DNA of 64,000 bases, from assembly GCA_021399445.1 (NCBI GenBank), contig JAJTUQ010000006.1, forward strand, positions 3,890,367 to 3,954,366, given 5' to 3'. The notes under the pieces were generated by a model, which ran no database searches, was not told the origin of the DNA, and worked only from the letters and a program-made list of their open reading frames with translations. The translations under genes were made by a program, and so were the position numbers. This DNA is from Xylogone sp. PMI_703. Taxonomy: Eukaryota > Ascomycota > Leotiomycetes. Below, in pieces: positions 35,770 to 47,719 of the stretch (position 1 is the stretch's first letter; the number at the start of each line of letters is the position of its first letter).

Positions 35770-35892
35770 GGTGCTGTGTTCCAGATCTCAACTATATTCC
35801 TTAAATTTGCGGACGACTGCAAGAAGTCGGTGGGCAGACTACAGCAGCTGTTTGCACCCTATTGAATATTATATCTTTAGGCCGGTACACAC

Positions 35893-35920
35893 CACACACA
35901 CACACATGTATATATATATA
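35893..35920. repeat. Compound (CA)7 / (TA)n microsatellite
   Basis: Seven CA units at 35893-35906 followed, after TG, by a TA run to 35920. It lies about 125-150 bases upstream of the acyl-CoA dehydrogenase start codon. Confidence 0.95.
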
Positions 35921-36789
35921 CTCGTTAGTACTTTGCCTGAATCGGAGGAACAAAATGCGAAGAACCACCTCGGGCCGAGCTAAACCAGGCAGACTAGTAT
36001 CTCTCGATACCTTGCTCATTCGATCAACTCAGGATATAACGTTCTTCGACAGCTTGGGTTAGGCTATAATTTATACCTCAGGACTTACAATGGCAGAACA
36101 CGCTCTATAGTAGCTGGCTCTTGTATTCCCCGAGTACGCCATGTAAGGTGAAATTGTTCTCAGCCCTAGTGACTAAAAGTTTTAAACTAATCATAAATTT
36201 TCTACTTATTATGGTAAACATGGTTTTGTTGTTCAGCATTTATTTGCATTTACAAAGCGTATCAAAGCTGAAGTTTGCTTATTCGCCAACGTTAGCTTTT
36301 GTAACCACCGGGCGGAAATGCAGGCAATGGCAGGCTACTATAAGGGATACAAAGTCCGCGATTACGAAGGCATATATTGATATGTAATACCACTGCAAGA
36401 CTTCTACGTGGATCACAACTAAGGAGTATTGACTAGCGGAGTCTGTATCATTCACTGACTTGACAGTGTGGCGTCTTTCTTATTCGCTCAGTTCTGAAGG
36501 ACGCCAGAACCGACTTGTAGAGACCTAAGAAAGCTCTGGTGATATTAAACAACTCCTGTGTCAGAGCAAAAGGAGAACTCCAATTGCCTGGATGCCTGTA
36601 CCCCCTTATATCTGTGTTCTGATATCCTGGCTTCATTAATTAAAAACTTGTGAGTCGGTAGTTAATATTCTTTCTTTCATGTCACGAATGCTTACCACGT
36701 TAATTGAACGATCAAGTGTAACTTGGTCTAAGCTACGAATCCGCAGATGTAACTCCACAGTAGTGTGGTGGTGAGTTGGAACAGGCACA

Positions 36790-36837
36790 GTGGGCACGGG
36801 GAGATGTGGGTACGGGTAAAAGTGGGCACGGCTTGGT
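36790..36837. repeat. Three copies of a 16-base repeat (GTGGGYACGG core)
   Basis: The core GTGGG(C/T)ACGG begins at 36790, 36806 and 36822, exactly 16 bases apart, in otherwise A+T-rich DNA. Such arrays occur in the subterminal regions of hAT-like transposons, but no transposase or partner terminus was found. Confidence 0.8.
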
Positions 36838-37376
36838 CGAATGGCATACCGGTTGCAAGCTAGCACTGTCGGTATCACACAATGTAACCCCGAAAGGTTT
36901 TTTTTTAGGTAATATGACGGCTATTATTAATTTAATACATCTTGGCCAAGGTGCTCTGCTAACTCTTATCCCGTTAGGTCGCGGAGGTGACTCTATATGA
37001 CCACAGGTTAAAGCCGAAGAATTGTAACACAATGTAGCGTGGGCATTTTATAATAGCAATTTGAATAGGCCAAATTTAAATCCACTTACAAGTACCAGAC
37101 TTGGGCACCTGCATTACACCGTGTGTTTGTATCATATTGCTCTTCAGCGAAGATTATTCAAGTATTGAATCAAATCACAAACGCCCGTTTCCTACAAGCC
37201 GACAGCACCTTCATATCAAGATATAAAGTTTTTGGTATTAATATATTACACAAGTCGCAGGCTCGATAAAACTCCAACTGTCTTGTGACAGAAGGCTATT
37301 CACTCCTTTTTTTACTTGCTCAACACCCCGTTGATTTGCAAGAAAGAAGTGGATCAAATATTGTATCTCTCACATC

Positions 37377-38294
37377 ATGTCAACGCTCTATATTCATGGC
37401 TACGAGCCTTCTGTTCTTCGCTCTCACTCATGGCGCAACGCTAGCAACTCAGCAGCATACCTTTTGCCACATATAGCTCCCTCGATGCATATTTTAGATG
37501 TTGGTTGCGGGCCAGGCACCATCACCCTGGATTTAGCAAAATTAGTACCAAATGGCAAGGTTATTGGGCTGGAGCATGAATCTGCTCAAGAGATGATCCA
37601 GGAAAGTGGTAGGGCTGCACAGGAGAACAAAATCCATAATATCGAGTTTGTTACTGGAGATGTGTGTACTATCTTTGTTTGATCTCTCCCCCAATAATGA
37701 CTCTCCAGAAATATCAATATCCAATCGTTGGGGGTGCTAACTAACAGCGAACATGATGAGGCTCTTGCACTGCCTTTCAGCGATGCTACGTTTGATATTA
37801 CGCATGCACACCAAGTCCTGCAGCATCTCCGGGATCCAGTTCTCGCTTTGCGGGAAATGGCTCGTGTTACTAAACCTAACGGTTACGTTGCTGTCCGCTC
37901 AACTGACTTCAGAGGTTTCTCCTGGTGGCCAGAGTCGGAAGAAATGTCTGCGTGGAGAGACTTGTATCTCAAAGTAATGCGGCATAATGGCGGCACTCCG
38001 GATTCCGGCCGACGCTTACACTTATGGGCACGAGAAGCAGGCTTTCCTGTCGACGGCAGTACAGTGAAGCGATCTGTTAGTACATGGTGTTTTTCTACAA
38101 GGGAAGAAGTTGCCTGGTGGTCGTCGCTCTGGGCTGAAAGAATTTTGGAAAGTAACTTTCGAGAATCTGCGCTTAAAGATGGTATTGCGACAGAGAGTCA
38201 GTTACATGCAGCCTCCCAGGCATGGAAAGCGTGGGCAGCATCTCCAGACGCGTGGTTTCTGGTTTGGCACGGCGAGCTCTTATGTCAGCTGTAA
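37377..38294 (+). CDS. SAM-dependent class I methyltransferase (UbiE/arsenite-methyltransferase-like), 277 aa
   Basis: Exons 37377-37663 and 37748-38294 total 834 bases in frame. The intron has donor gtgtac and acceptor taacag with an adjacent gctaactaac branch sequence. Motif I is MHILDVGCGPGTITLDLA, with acidic residue E in VIGLEHES binding the ribose. The GDVEHDEALALPFSDATFD segment (motif II/IV region) is rebuilt across the splice and followed by HAHQVLQHLRDPVLALREMA and VTKPNGYVAVRS. No signal peptide or membrane segment is present. The substrate is unknown; similar fungal proteins methylate secondary metabolites, quinone precursors or small metabolites. It lies directly upstream of three Zn2Cys6 regulators in the same orientation, so a small secondary-metabolism or resistance unit is possible. 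Confidence 0.9.
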
Positions 38295-39019
38295 TAACTT
38301 CGAGCAGAAGGTTCAAATACGTAGAAGCAACGAATTGAACGATACTCTTTACAACTGTCCCTATCCTACTTGTTAAGGGATGCTGAGACATATAAATACT
38401 TGAACAATTTTTTTCACAACTACTCATTGTCACCAAACTGAGTCACTGACTAGACACTGGTACGAATACACTTTTTCATAAGTCAAAAGGTTAACATGTG
38501 GATAGTGATAAGAGTCATCACTTTATAACCATATCAGGTATAGGTTTAAGTTGCATAGGTTGAGTATATTATCTCGCGTGATATAACTAGACCACTTATA
38601 TGAAACGGTGATAATGAAAAGGCTCCGAACTTAGATATCCTGAAGCATCTCTTATAAAGCGGTAAAACTTTTAGTTTCTCAAGTCCAAACTTTAAATTAG
38701 TTCGATCTGTTAATAATACATACCGGATTCGGACTTTCCCAAAATCCGAATCGGAAGAAAGCTTCAGCTTATAGTACAAAATGTACGTAAGCACACGGTG
38801 TATAGTTAAGTCGAGCGTATATCAGGGGCACCAACCCCCACTTCTATAGAAACCAAGCTTACTCCATTTACATACTCGAACGCTAATCAATTTATAAAGC
38901 CGTCAGTATTCCTTCAGTGCTATTTGGGCCACCTAAGATTAAGTGGATGCGAAAGCTATCCTCCCAATTTCATCGGGTATTACCATTCTCTAGCAGCGAG
39001 CATCAGCAATCTCCCTAGT
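38295..39019. other. Intergenic upstream of first Zn2Cys6 regulator
   Basis: It contains the CCG/CGG inverted repeat at 38723-38754. Otherwise A+T-rich with no supported gene. Confidence 0.55.
38723..38754. promoter_or_regulatory. Inverted repeat with CGG/CCG triplets, candidate zinc-cluster operator
   Basis: Left arm CCGGATTCGGA (38723-38733) and right arm TCCGAATCGG (38745-38754) are complementary apart from one extra base, with an 11-base A+C-rich spacer. It lies about 270 bases before the start of the first Zn2Cys6 gene. Zinc-cluster proteins typically bind paired CGG triplets, so this may be an autoregulatory site. Confidence 0.5.
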
Positions 39020-41238
39020 ATGCGCAACATGAACGAACCCCAACCGAAGCGTATCCGCCTGGCTTGCCTGAACTGCCGGTATGTGCCTGCCAAGGACATT
39101 TCCGTATCAACTTATAACATGACTGAAATATCGCTAATATAGACAACCTTAATACACAGCCGCAAGAAGACGCGATGTTCTGGAGAAAGACCAGCATGTG
39201 CGTTTTGTGCAAGACTTCGACAGGATTGTCATTATGATGATGCACTGTTTGCCCTGCCGGAAGAGGCAAACCTACATTTGGAACATGTACAGTTGCCGTT
39301 GACATTTTTAGATCAAATAAACATGGCTGTGAGATTAACTTTCCGTCAACACCGTTGATAACCTCCAGGCATTACTTAACTGATCTCTATAGGACAGTAC
39401 CTTCGCTTCCCGGGTCGCCTCAACTGAGTCCCAGTCGAGTACGCTAGATCATACAAGGCTAGTTACTGGTCTCAATGTCACTTATGATTTGTTTTATTAA
39501 ATGGCTCTAACAGGGACATACTCTTGACTCCCAATAACGATTTGTCTCAATTTATTTGGGATACGGTGACACCTTCAGAATGGGCTGTGACTTCCAGCCC
39601 ACCGATAGATCAGAGAGACATTCCAACTCTGCCTGACCTAGAAGTGCTTCAAAGTATTATTGATACTTACTTCCAATACTGCCATTGCCAACCTTATTGC
39701 TACTTTCAAGAGTCGAGCTTTCGTCGCCGGCTCTCTGAAAATACGCTGCCTTCATGGCTGTTACTGGCTGTAGCTGCATCAGCTTTAGGCTTTTCTGATC
39801 ACCCTTTTTATCGGGGGAGGCAAACAGAAGTCTCTGATGCTTTCGCAGTATCTGCATGGAACGAAATACGAGAAAAAATGTTCTCGGAGGATGAGTTTAT
39901 GACTGTGTACACAGTACAGGCAACCAATATGCTTTCTGTGATCGATTTTAGTGGTAAGAGAAACAAATATGCGAGGCCCCTCTGAACGAAGGACGTCAGT
40001 GATGGACTATTCTCGTAGCTTTTCTATTCTCGTTTAATTACAATATATCTTGACCGGTAGTGCGTCGGTTACAGACATGTGCTGACGACTTAATTTTTAC
40101 CTAAGCACAGCGGGCAGGTGTAAGCAGGCATGGGTAAAGATTGGCATCTCTGTCCGTTTCGCTCAAGGGTTGGGCATGTTTTCGGAATCAGACACATCTT
40201 CATGTCTTTGGCAGCAAGAAGAACGCCGGCGAACTGCTTGGTCGGTCTATCTGCTTGATCGAATAGTTTCCTCCAGTCCTGACCGCGTGCCTACGATCCA
40301 GGATGCCGATTGCACTTTGCACCTCCCAGTAGATCCGATCGTCTACGCTTGTGACTTGTTTTCTGAGAAGAAGAAAAAACTCACTGACTTAGCAGACAAC
40401 CTAGAAGATCTGGGCAATATCGGGTATGGTGGTTTGCTTTGTCACCTCGCCTCAACACTGGGTCAAATCCAGAGACATTGTCTCAGAAGATCGACTCAAG
40501 GTGGTTTGCCTTGGAAGCATAATAGTGAGTTCGCTGCCATCTACTCCAGCCTTCTGATATGTGAGTCATACTCCCCAGCGGCTGTGACCGATTTCGAATC
40601 CTTCATCGAGAAAGCCTGCTCCAAGATTCAAAACGAGCGCAAAAGGGGTCCAGTATTAGGCTTTCTATGCTTTTCTTATGCGCTGTATTTCCTTTGCCAC
40701 TGCTTATTACACCATCCATTCCTAATCCGGCACCGTCTCCGCTCCGCCAAAGCCCCTATACCGCCAAGCTTTCTCCGAGATACTTTACGTAGAAGCCGTG
40801 AAAGCGCAACAGCTTTAACACAGCTGTTACATACTCTCTTGAAAAGGCGTCTGTGCTTGGCTAGTTTCCTTGGGTATTGTGCTGTAGTTGCGGGCGTTAC
40901 CCACCGCCTCTTTGAGAGCGATGAGGATCCATCTGTGCGGCAATCTGGGCGAAGGTTGTATCAAGTATCATTGCAGTTCCTCCAACAAGCCCCCGGTCGC
41001 TGGAGACATTTTCCACCCACGGTAAGCCTTCCCTTTCAAATTTAGTTACCGGTACATGGCTAATTATTTCCCCCAATTCATCTAGGCACGAGCGTTAGCA
41101 AACCTCAATCCCGATTCTATAGCTACGACAGCCATGATCAACCCGTTACTGTACACAAATACAGCCCCTCACCCAAACTCGGAAGATATCTGGAACCTCC
41201 TTGACTATAGCAAATTGTCAGAGCAAACAAAGCAATAA
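39020..41238 (+). CDS. Zn2Cys6 transcription factor, tandem paralogue 1, 598 aa, six exons, GC-AG intron
   Basis: Fungal binuclear-cluster regulator. Exons are 39020-39078, 39160-39328, 39393-39457, 39514-39953, 40111-41021 and 41086-41238, 1797 bases in frame. Residues about 15-43 hold the cluster, ACLNCRRKKTRCSGERPACA followed by FCARLRQDCHYD, with all six Cys. The middle region shows the fungal-specific regulator domain (SAGRCKQAWVKIGISVRFAQ, then RRTAWSVYLLDRIVSS). Intron 3 begins with GC (acaag|gctagt); this position and phase exactly match a GT intron in paralogue 2 at 42396, which is why I accept it. The next gene at 41894 is clearly a paralogue, with similar cluster, similar domain order and similar intron positions. 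Target genes are unknown; the methyltransferase upstream is a candidate. Confidence 0.88.
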
Positions 41239-41893
41239 TGGAGACCAGAGGCCAGTCAGTTGGTCGGACTACACACTCCAGTAACTTGAGCGACATATTT
41301 GGACACGGAATGATGTCACGGGATCTGAAGATATTTAATATGAAGTCAAATAGCGAATTGAACTCCAGATGGGTGGCCCATTAGAGAGTCAGGCGGTGGT
41401 AAGATTTAAAGAGCAAGGGATATTTGAAACGCCCGGATATTAACTGCAAATGGATGTTCCTCGTAGCTACAAAAGTGGATTTGAAGACATGTTTCAATAT
41501 CTCGAACCCTTTTCCCCTAATGGTAAGCAGTAAAACTAACCTAAAATAAATTCGCTTTTGCTTTTATGACTTCCCTTAAGCAAAATTTATAAGTGTTCCA
41601 CATTTAAACCTATTCCCCATCACCTTTTGACTTTCCTTCTTATTATATTTGTTATTATTCTATAAGTAGAAAAATATTCTGTAGAGTATAAGTGTTTTCC
41701 TTGATAATATGATTACAGTTTTAAGAGACGAATTGCTCAATCAGATGCTCTTAGTAATTGATACCTTAATATGTGCCTGAATCGACAGCGTGTCTATCCG
41801 GTTGAGCGAACTGTCCGAATAAATAGAAATAGCCGAGGTGAACGACAATACAATTTTTCATATTTCCACCTTTAGAGTGTATCCAATCTAATT
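41239..41893. other. Intergenic between paralogous regulators
   Basis: A+T-rich. It contains CCGG and TCCGAAT half-site-like words near 41799-41821 similar to the arms of the 38723 inverted repeat. No gene. Confidence 0.45.
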
Positions 41894-44224
41894 ATGTCGG
41901 GCATGTTCTTGCGAGAAACCACCGAACCCGAAGAGGTTGGTGAGCCGTATGGGAAATACTCTCCTATCAGAAGGATCAACCTAGCTTGTTTGAACTGCCG
42001 GTATGATGCCCAGGCACAGACATCATATCTCAGTGCCATGTGAATGTATGCTTGTCAAAGGCGAATCTAAGAGTCCTCTACTAGGCGAAAAAAAACCCGC
42101 TGCTCAGGCCAGCGGCCAATATGCCAGAATTGTCGGCGGCTATCCCAGGGTACGCTCGCTGCACATGTTACATCACTGAAAAGGGCAGTTTCCTGATATG
42201 ACAAAGAGTGCAGATACCCCGAAGAGATAAGATACGCAAGGCCGGAAGTTCAGAGAAGACCAGAAGTCCAGGATAGCAACGTTGTTAGTATGACGTGAGA
42301 TACACCAATAGATGGTATGCTGACTGCTTATTCTAGGGGGCGTTAGCAGATCGATTGTGGAACATCGAAAATCAACTCGGGGATTTGAGTGCAAAGTTAG
42401 ATTTGTAAATAATGACATGCGGTACTAACATTGACATTTGTCTCACTGATATATCCTCCAGTTTGCTTAAGCGACCTTCGACCTGTCAGCACGGAGGGAC
42501 GGAACATTGTGATGAAGTTTCTCAGGCTTCTTCAATGAATATACACGGAGCTACCGATAATCATTCACAGCGACAAAACGCAATTTTTGAAATCAACGAG
42601 AGTAGGCAATCTATCGAGCAAGCTTCATTCCCTGGACTCCTACCATTGCCCGTGCTTCTATCTACCGTCGATCTTTACTTTCGCCGTTGTCATAATCAAC
42701 CCTATTCATTCTTCCACGAAGGGAACTTCCGCCATAGACTATCCAATGGTTTGATTCCCGATCATCTACTCTTTGCAGTTCTCGCGACTGCCATTCGATT
42801 TTCTTCAAACTCCTTTTTCAGAGAGCAAACACGGGAGATTGCAGTAACCTATGCCAACAAATCCTGGAAGTCCATAGTATCAAGCTGCTTTACGAGGAAT
42901 GATGCTGTAGATATTATGACAGTACAGACAATAACACTGTTAGCTATCTTTGATTTCACTGGTAAGTAATTGCTATCAGCTGTTGGTGATAATGGTTTTA
43001 ATACACCGCATGTAGCTGGCCATGCCAGACACGGATCGGCGTGGGTTAAGATCGGCCTCTCTGTCCGCATTGCCCAGGATTTACGTCTGATGATGGATTT
43101 CACCGCAGATCTCTCGCCCGCTGATCAGGAAGAGAGAAGGCGTGTTTTTTGGTCACTATATCTACTCGATCGCATTGTATCCTGCGGGCGTGCTCGGCCA
43201 CCCGCCATTATAGAAGCATCATGCCAGTTACAGTTACCCTCTGACGAAAAATCATGGAGGGAAGGGAGACGGCAGACGACGGGCACATTAGACCAACTCT
43301 CGGATAAAACAATGCTAAATAAAGGAAATCTTGGCCCTTTTGCTCTGGTCATAATTATGGCATATGTCCTGAGTCGAGGAGCTCAGTATATGCTACAAGA
43401 CTATAATATTCGCAGTCGCGCTCCACCTTGGGATCAAAACTCAGATTTTGCCTCAATATCCTCTGACCTACTCTATATAGAGAGCGAGCTTGAGATCAGC
43501 AAGCCGATAAATGAATTAATCACCGAAGAATTTAATGAAGGGGATATTATTGACCATGGTACAGCTAGTCTAATAGTCTTCTCACGTGCTCTCTTTTACC
43601 TTTGTCACTGTCTCCTTAATCATCCCTTTCTTTTGCGCCATCGCCTTCAAACCTGCAATACTCGGGCACCGGAAACCTTTCTTGCGCGGTCTTTTGATTT
43701 TGGTCGGGAATGTGCAAAGCGCCTAACACAAAGTATGAGAGATGCTCAAGCAGCAGGCTGTTTTCTAAACGCTTCATTCTATGGTTATTGTGCAGTAGTT
43801 GCTGGGTCTATCCAAACGCTCTACCTTCATTCAGATGATGAGGGTTTGCGAGACGAAGCCATGGAATGTATCCAATCAAACCTCTCGGTTTTGGGGGAGA
43901 TTGGAAAGTCATGGGAAAACGTCTCTGTTATGGTAAGTGTCCACTTGCCCATACACTCATTTGTGGAATCTGTTGTACGCTGACACTTTGTCCTAGTGCG
44001 ACACCTTTACAAAAGTCTCCGGTGATGCTTTTCGCTTTAACGTACTCACTTCGCCTCATCCAAACATCCCGCCCTTGACTCTCGCCGACCAGGAAATCAT
44101 GTGGTCACTTGTTGACTATAGCACAATGTCTAGTGTTAACAAAGGGGCTCAAGCATACCATCCTGACTTTATACCTGTTAATGACGAAAGTTGGCAACAA
44201 TGGTTCAATCTTTTCGGGAGTTGA
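41894..44224 (+). CDS. Zn2Cys6 transcription factor, tandem paralogue 2, 650 aa, seven exons
   Basis: Exons are 41894-42000, 42085-42149, 42207-42283, 42337-42395, 42462-42961, 43016-43932 and 43997-44224, 1953 bases in frame. The cluster is NLACLNCRRKKTRCSGQRPI followed by CQNCRRLSQECRYP; the sixth Cys comes from exon 3, so skipping that splice would destroy the domain. A short linker (GALADRLWNIENQLGDLSA) follows, probably the dimerisation coil. The regulator domain contains GSAWVKIGLSVRIAQDLRLM and RRRVFWSLYLLDRIVSCGR. Compared with paralogue 1 the exon order and the phases around the cluster, linker and domain are conserved, showing duplication of an intron-containing ancestor. The C-terminal exon ends SWQQWFNLFGS. 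The end of exon 3 (gttagt donor at 42284) is the least certain junction. Confidence 0.87.
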
Positions 44225-45122
44225 GAGGTCATCCGCGTAGTAAGTGTATTTAAAATTTAAGTGTTACCTAACTCAAAAAGGGGTAAAGTAACATTTTTAA
44301 TATCAGATTAAACATTGTGGTTTATAGTACAACTAAGATAATTTATATAGAGGGTTATGCAAGTGGGTTATACTTAAATTGTCTATAGAGCATGTTTGCA
44401 GAGTGGCATATTGACTAGACCAAATGCAGCTGATAAGCACATGCATTAGAACAGTACTATTTGCTTGACTAGGCTACTTTTCATAATGTAAGGCATGACA
44501 ATCATTTTGTTATTTCCTAATATCCACCGTATGTTAAGCCTCGATAATACTAAAGCCTTGTTTCACAATCTTACCGATTCTGTCTAAGGTCGTTTAAATA
44601 AATAACACGGAGATGCCGGAAACGAAGCCGTCTTCTCTAATAGGATAGAGTAGTGTAATAATACTTCAGAGTACTGGAACATGTACGGAAACGGACTACG
44701 ATAACCACATCGATGCTAAAATATGAATTAATGCATAATGCATACTACTACGCCTTGTCGCGTATTCCACTCCAACTCTTCCTACTACCCTAGGAAAGCT
44801 AAGTACAAAGGTTTTGGCCTTATATACTATATTTTAGTTATGTCAAGTACTGAAAAGATACTGAGACATACGGCTTCTAGTATTACTTGGATGACAAAAT
44901 TTTCGGCTGTCTGGAAATTTTAATATTCAGAACAAAAAGATATCTCAAACTGTCTGGCTTGCTTGATTTACCCTTATATTTGTTCCGACATCGAGCTACC
45001 TACCCCGCAGACTGTCAAATGCCGTCAAATGCCGATCATGTCAGCAAGGATGCTTTCCCCCAAGACCGCGTGATTTGGGGAGGACAAATCTTTGTGATCC
45101 TCACATCGCATTTCTAGAACGC
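44225..45122. other. Intergenic, A+T-rich
   Basis: It includes a 10-base direct repeat (GTCAAATGCC, twice at about 45015-45034) close to the next gene. No gene was recognised. Confidence 0.5.
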
Positions 45123-47719
45123 ATGGAGCCGTCTCCATCTTCACATAAACGGAGAATTCCCGTATGTAGATTCCAGCCCAGATGATTACTATACTGGCGG
45201 GCATACAACTAAACCTAGCTAGAAAGCATGTGCAGCATGTAGAACTTCAAAGGTATAACATTGAGAGTTCCTCTCGAGACACATTGCTTGGTGGTTCTTC
45301 AAATTCAGCTGACATCAGTAGGTGAGATGTGACGGGGGGAAACCTTGCCTTCGGTGTCGAAGTGCGAAGGTCCACTGCGACTATATAAAGCCACCAACGG
45401 ACGTCGTGACGGAGTAAGAAACGCAGTACTGGTAGCAGAACTGCTTTAACGTTATTTTAGGAGACTAGAGCGCCTTGAAGAACAGATTTGCTATCTCAGT
45501 AATCGAGTCACGGATGTTTCAACCACTGTGGCAGTATTGCAAATGCCGCAGCGGCATCAAGCTCAGCAGCCACAGCCGCTACAACAAAAGCCTAGTGATA
45601 AAGCTGGTGATGTAGTCTTATCTCCGGGATCAGAAATCGAGTTTACTGAAGAGTTTCATACTGCTTCATTGACGTCTCGAAATACCCACACAAATGTGCA
45701 ACAAAACGATGTACTTACTACTGCCTGCTCACCAAATAGAGATTACTATTCCGTCCTACCTTCTTCAAGGCCGAGAAGAAGTGATTTTGAGATCAGAGTT
45801 AAACCAAGCGTAGATGTGGTAGCAAGGGGATTGATAAGCTATGAAGAGGCCCATATATACTTTGAGACATTCTTCCAGGGATGCGTATGTCCTTATGATA
45901 CCTAGCTTGTTGTTGATATATGAGGACTTATAATTTCATACAGGATAGCTATGTACCCATATTCTCTTCAAAGACTGATACATTCGACTCAGTAAGAGCA
46001 AGGAGCAGTATGCTATTTGACAGTATTTGTGCTGTAGGTTGTAGAGCACAACTAGGTATAGAGGCGCTTCTTCCCGTGCAAGTCAAATTACTAAAGTTAA
46101 ATACCATGGTAGGACCAGCATCTGATCAATATCAATCACTAACACACGTTACGAAAGATCCCATCTGTAAAGCTATGCTTGGAGAGGCTCCTAAAACTAT
46201 CGAAACAATCCAAGCCCTTCTGGTCAATGCCTGTTACTCTGAAAAAGGGTGGATGTTGACTTCATTAGCATTGAAACTAGCATTAGACCTTAACCTTCAG
46301 AATGCTTATCCTCAGTTACTGGCAATCATCCTAGAAGGTTGCGATACTGGAATGACAGTTGATATAGACAGAGACGAGGTTCTCTTTAGACAAATAAGGG
46401 TGTGGTTTGGCATTTTTGTGTTGGACCACATGTGAGTGGATCTCCGATTAGTACAATGACAATACTAATACAAGATAGATTAAGTATAGACTCTGGAAAG
46501 CAACCAGGGATAAAGGCAGGAGAGGATATAAGGAGATGCCGGATTCTCCTTAGACATCCTGCGTTGACGGCCCTAGATTTAAGGCTATTAGCACAAGTCG
46601 AGGTATAACAGTTCCTTTTCTTCTACAGTGTCATATAGCTGATCCAAAATAGCTGAACTCTATTCGCGGTAAGAGTGAATGTATTGCCAGCAAGATAGGT
46701 CTACTGACATTGTTGTAAAGCTCTCGCCCAAGAACGGTTAAGTCCTAAACCAGGAATAAGTCTCACAGACAATGAATTAAATGAGACTGCTCGAGATATA
46801 AGGATTGATCTCAAGATTTGGCTTAGGTAAATGGAATTTCAATAAGTCGTAGATGGATATAATGCTAATAGGGCGTTAGTGATTGGATCAATTTCGCTGG
46901 TAAATAATAATACACTAGCGAAGATAAACAGATTAGATTATTATTTTAACGATATGATAGAATCACATATAGAAGGAGAAGGTGAAAGATCTAATTTGAT
47001 TGTCAACTTGAAAATCCAAAAAGATTGGTCTGAAATGGTTATGTTGTGCAAAGGTCTTCAAGGAGTTGGTATTGACAATGTAGCGTATGTCTATCTCCCA
47101 TGTAATGCCGTCTAGAGATCCTAATTTGAGCTATAATGCAACTAGGATCATGTCAGATAAGCAACGAAATCTGGTCCACTTAGCTAAAGCCAGTGCTCAC
47201 AGACACTTATCGACCATGATATCTGATTCGAAATTATATCTAGTGGGTCTGCGTTATGGGATGGATTTTGTATGGGGTAATTATTCTCAAACGAAGTATC
47301 ATAAGTTTTGTTACCAATCTCTCTGATTATTCTATCTAGCTAAATGTGCTTTCTCCGTCCTACTTCTTCTTAAACTCGCCCGGATCCTCCCCGAATTGAC
47401 TGATATGTCTCAGTTAATTTCTGATGTTAAAAGTCTCTATATGGCAATATCTCAAATACCTGGTTCCAACAATATATATTTTCACATTCTCCGTATTAGC
47501 GTGGAAAAGTGTGAGCGAGCATTGCAGGGCGATATTATAACAAGCAATAATCAAAATAGTCCACAAGGCGAAGACATGGAAATAATGGATGCAGATACGG
47601 ACTTTCAAAGCTACGTGCCGAAGGAATTCATCCTGGATTGGAGTTTCCCTGGGCTAAAGTTCTGTTTCACTCCTTTTGGTTTTGGAGACCTGTTCATGGA
47701 GTTCGGAACAGGATTCTGA
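45123..47719 (+). CDS. Third Zn2Cys6 transcription factor, 690 aa, eleven exons
   Basis: Exons are 45123-45161, 45223-45252, 45322-45413, 45461-45884, 45944-46431, 46479-46602, 46653-46668, 46721-46826, 46872-47084, 47116-47276 and 47340-47719, 2073 bases in frame. The cluster spans exons 2-3: KACAACRTSKVRCDGGKPCL followed by RCRSAKVHCDY, with all six Cys. A coil (RLERLEEQICYLSNRVTDV) and a Gln-rich stretch follow. The regulator-type middle region includes FQGCDSYVPIFSSKTDTFDS and FDSICAVGCRAQLG, then WFGIFVLDHILSIDSGK. Exons of 39, 30 and 16 bases are unusually small. Codons are more A+T-rich than in the two preceding regulators, yet no stop or frameshift is needed. It is not a close paralogue of its two neighbours. 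I do not recognise the exact subfamily. Confidence 0.82.

Larger units (their letters stand above)
35770..37376. other. Intergenic with microsatellite and short tandem repeat
   Basis: Promoter of the acyl-CoA dehydrogenase on the left and of the methyltransferase on the right (TATAAAG at 37222-37228). It contains the CA/TA microsatellite and the 16-base-period repeat listed separately. No coding gene is supported. Confidence 0.55.

Noticed and set aside
36780..36840. Calling a hAT transposon on the 16-base repeats
   Set aside because: No transposase, opposite terminus or target-site duplication was found; kept only as a repeat.
46880..46920. Very short (19-base) intron in the third regulator giving a DWINFA segment
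   Set aside because: Not a plausible intron length; the acceptor at 46871 gives a continuous frame.
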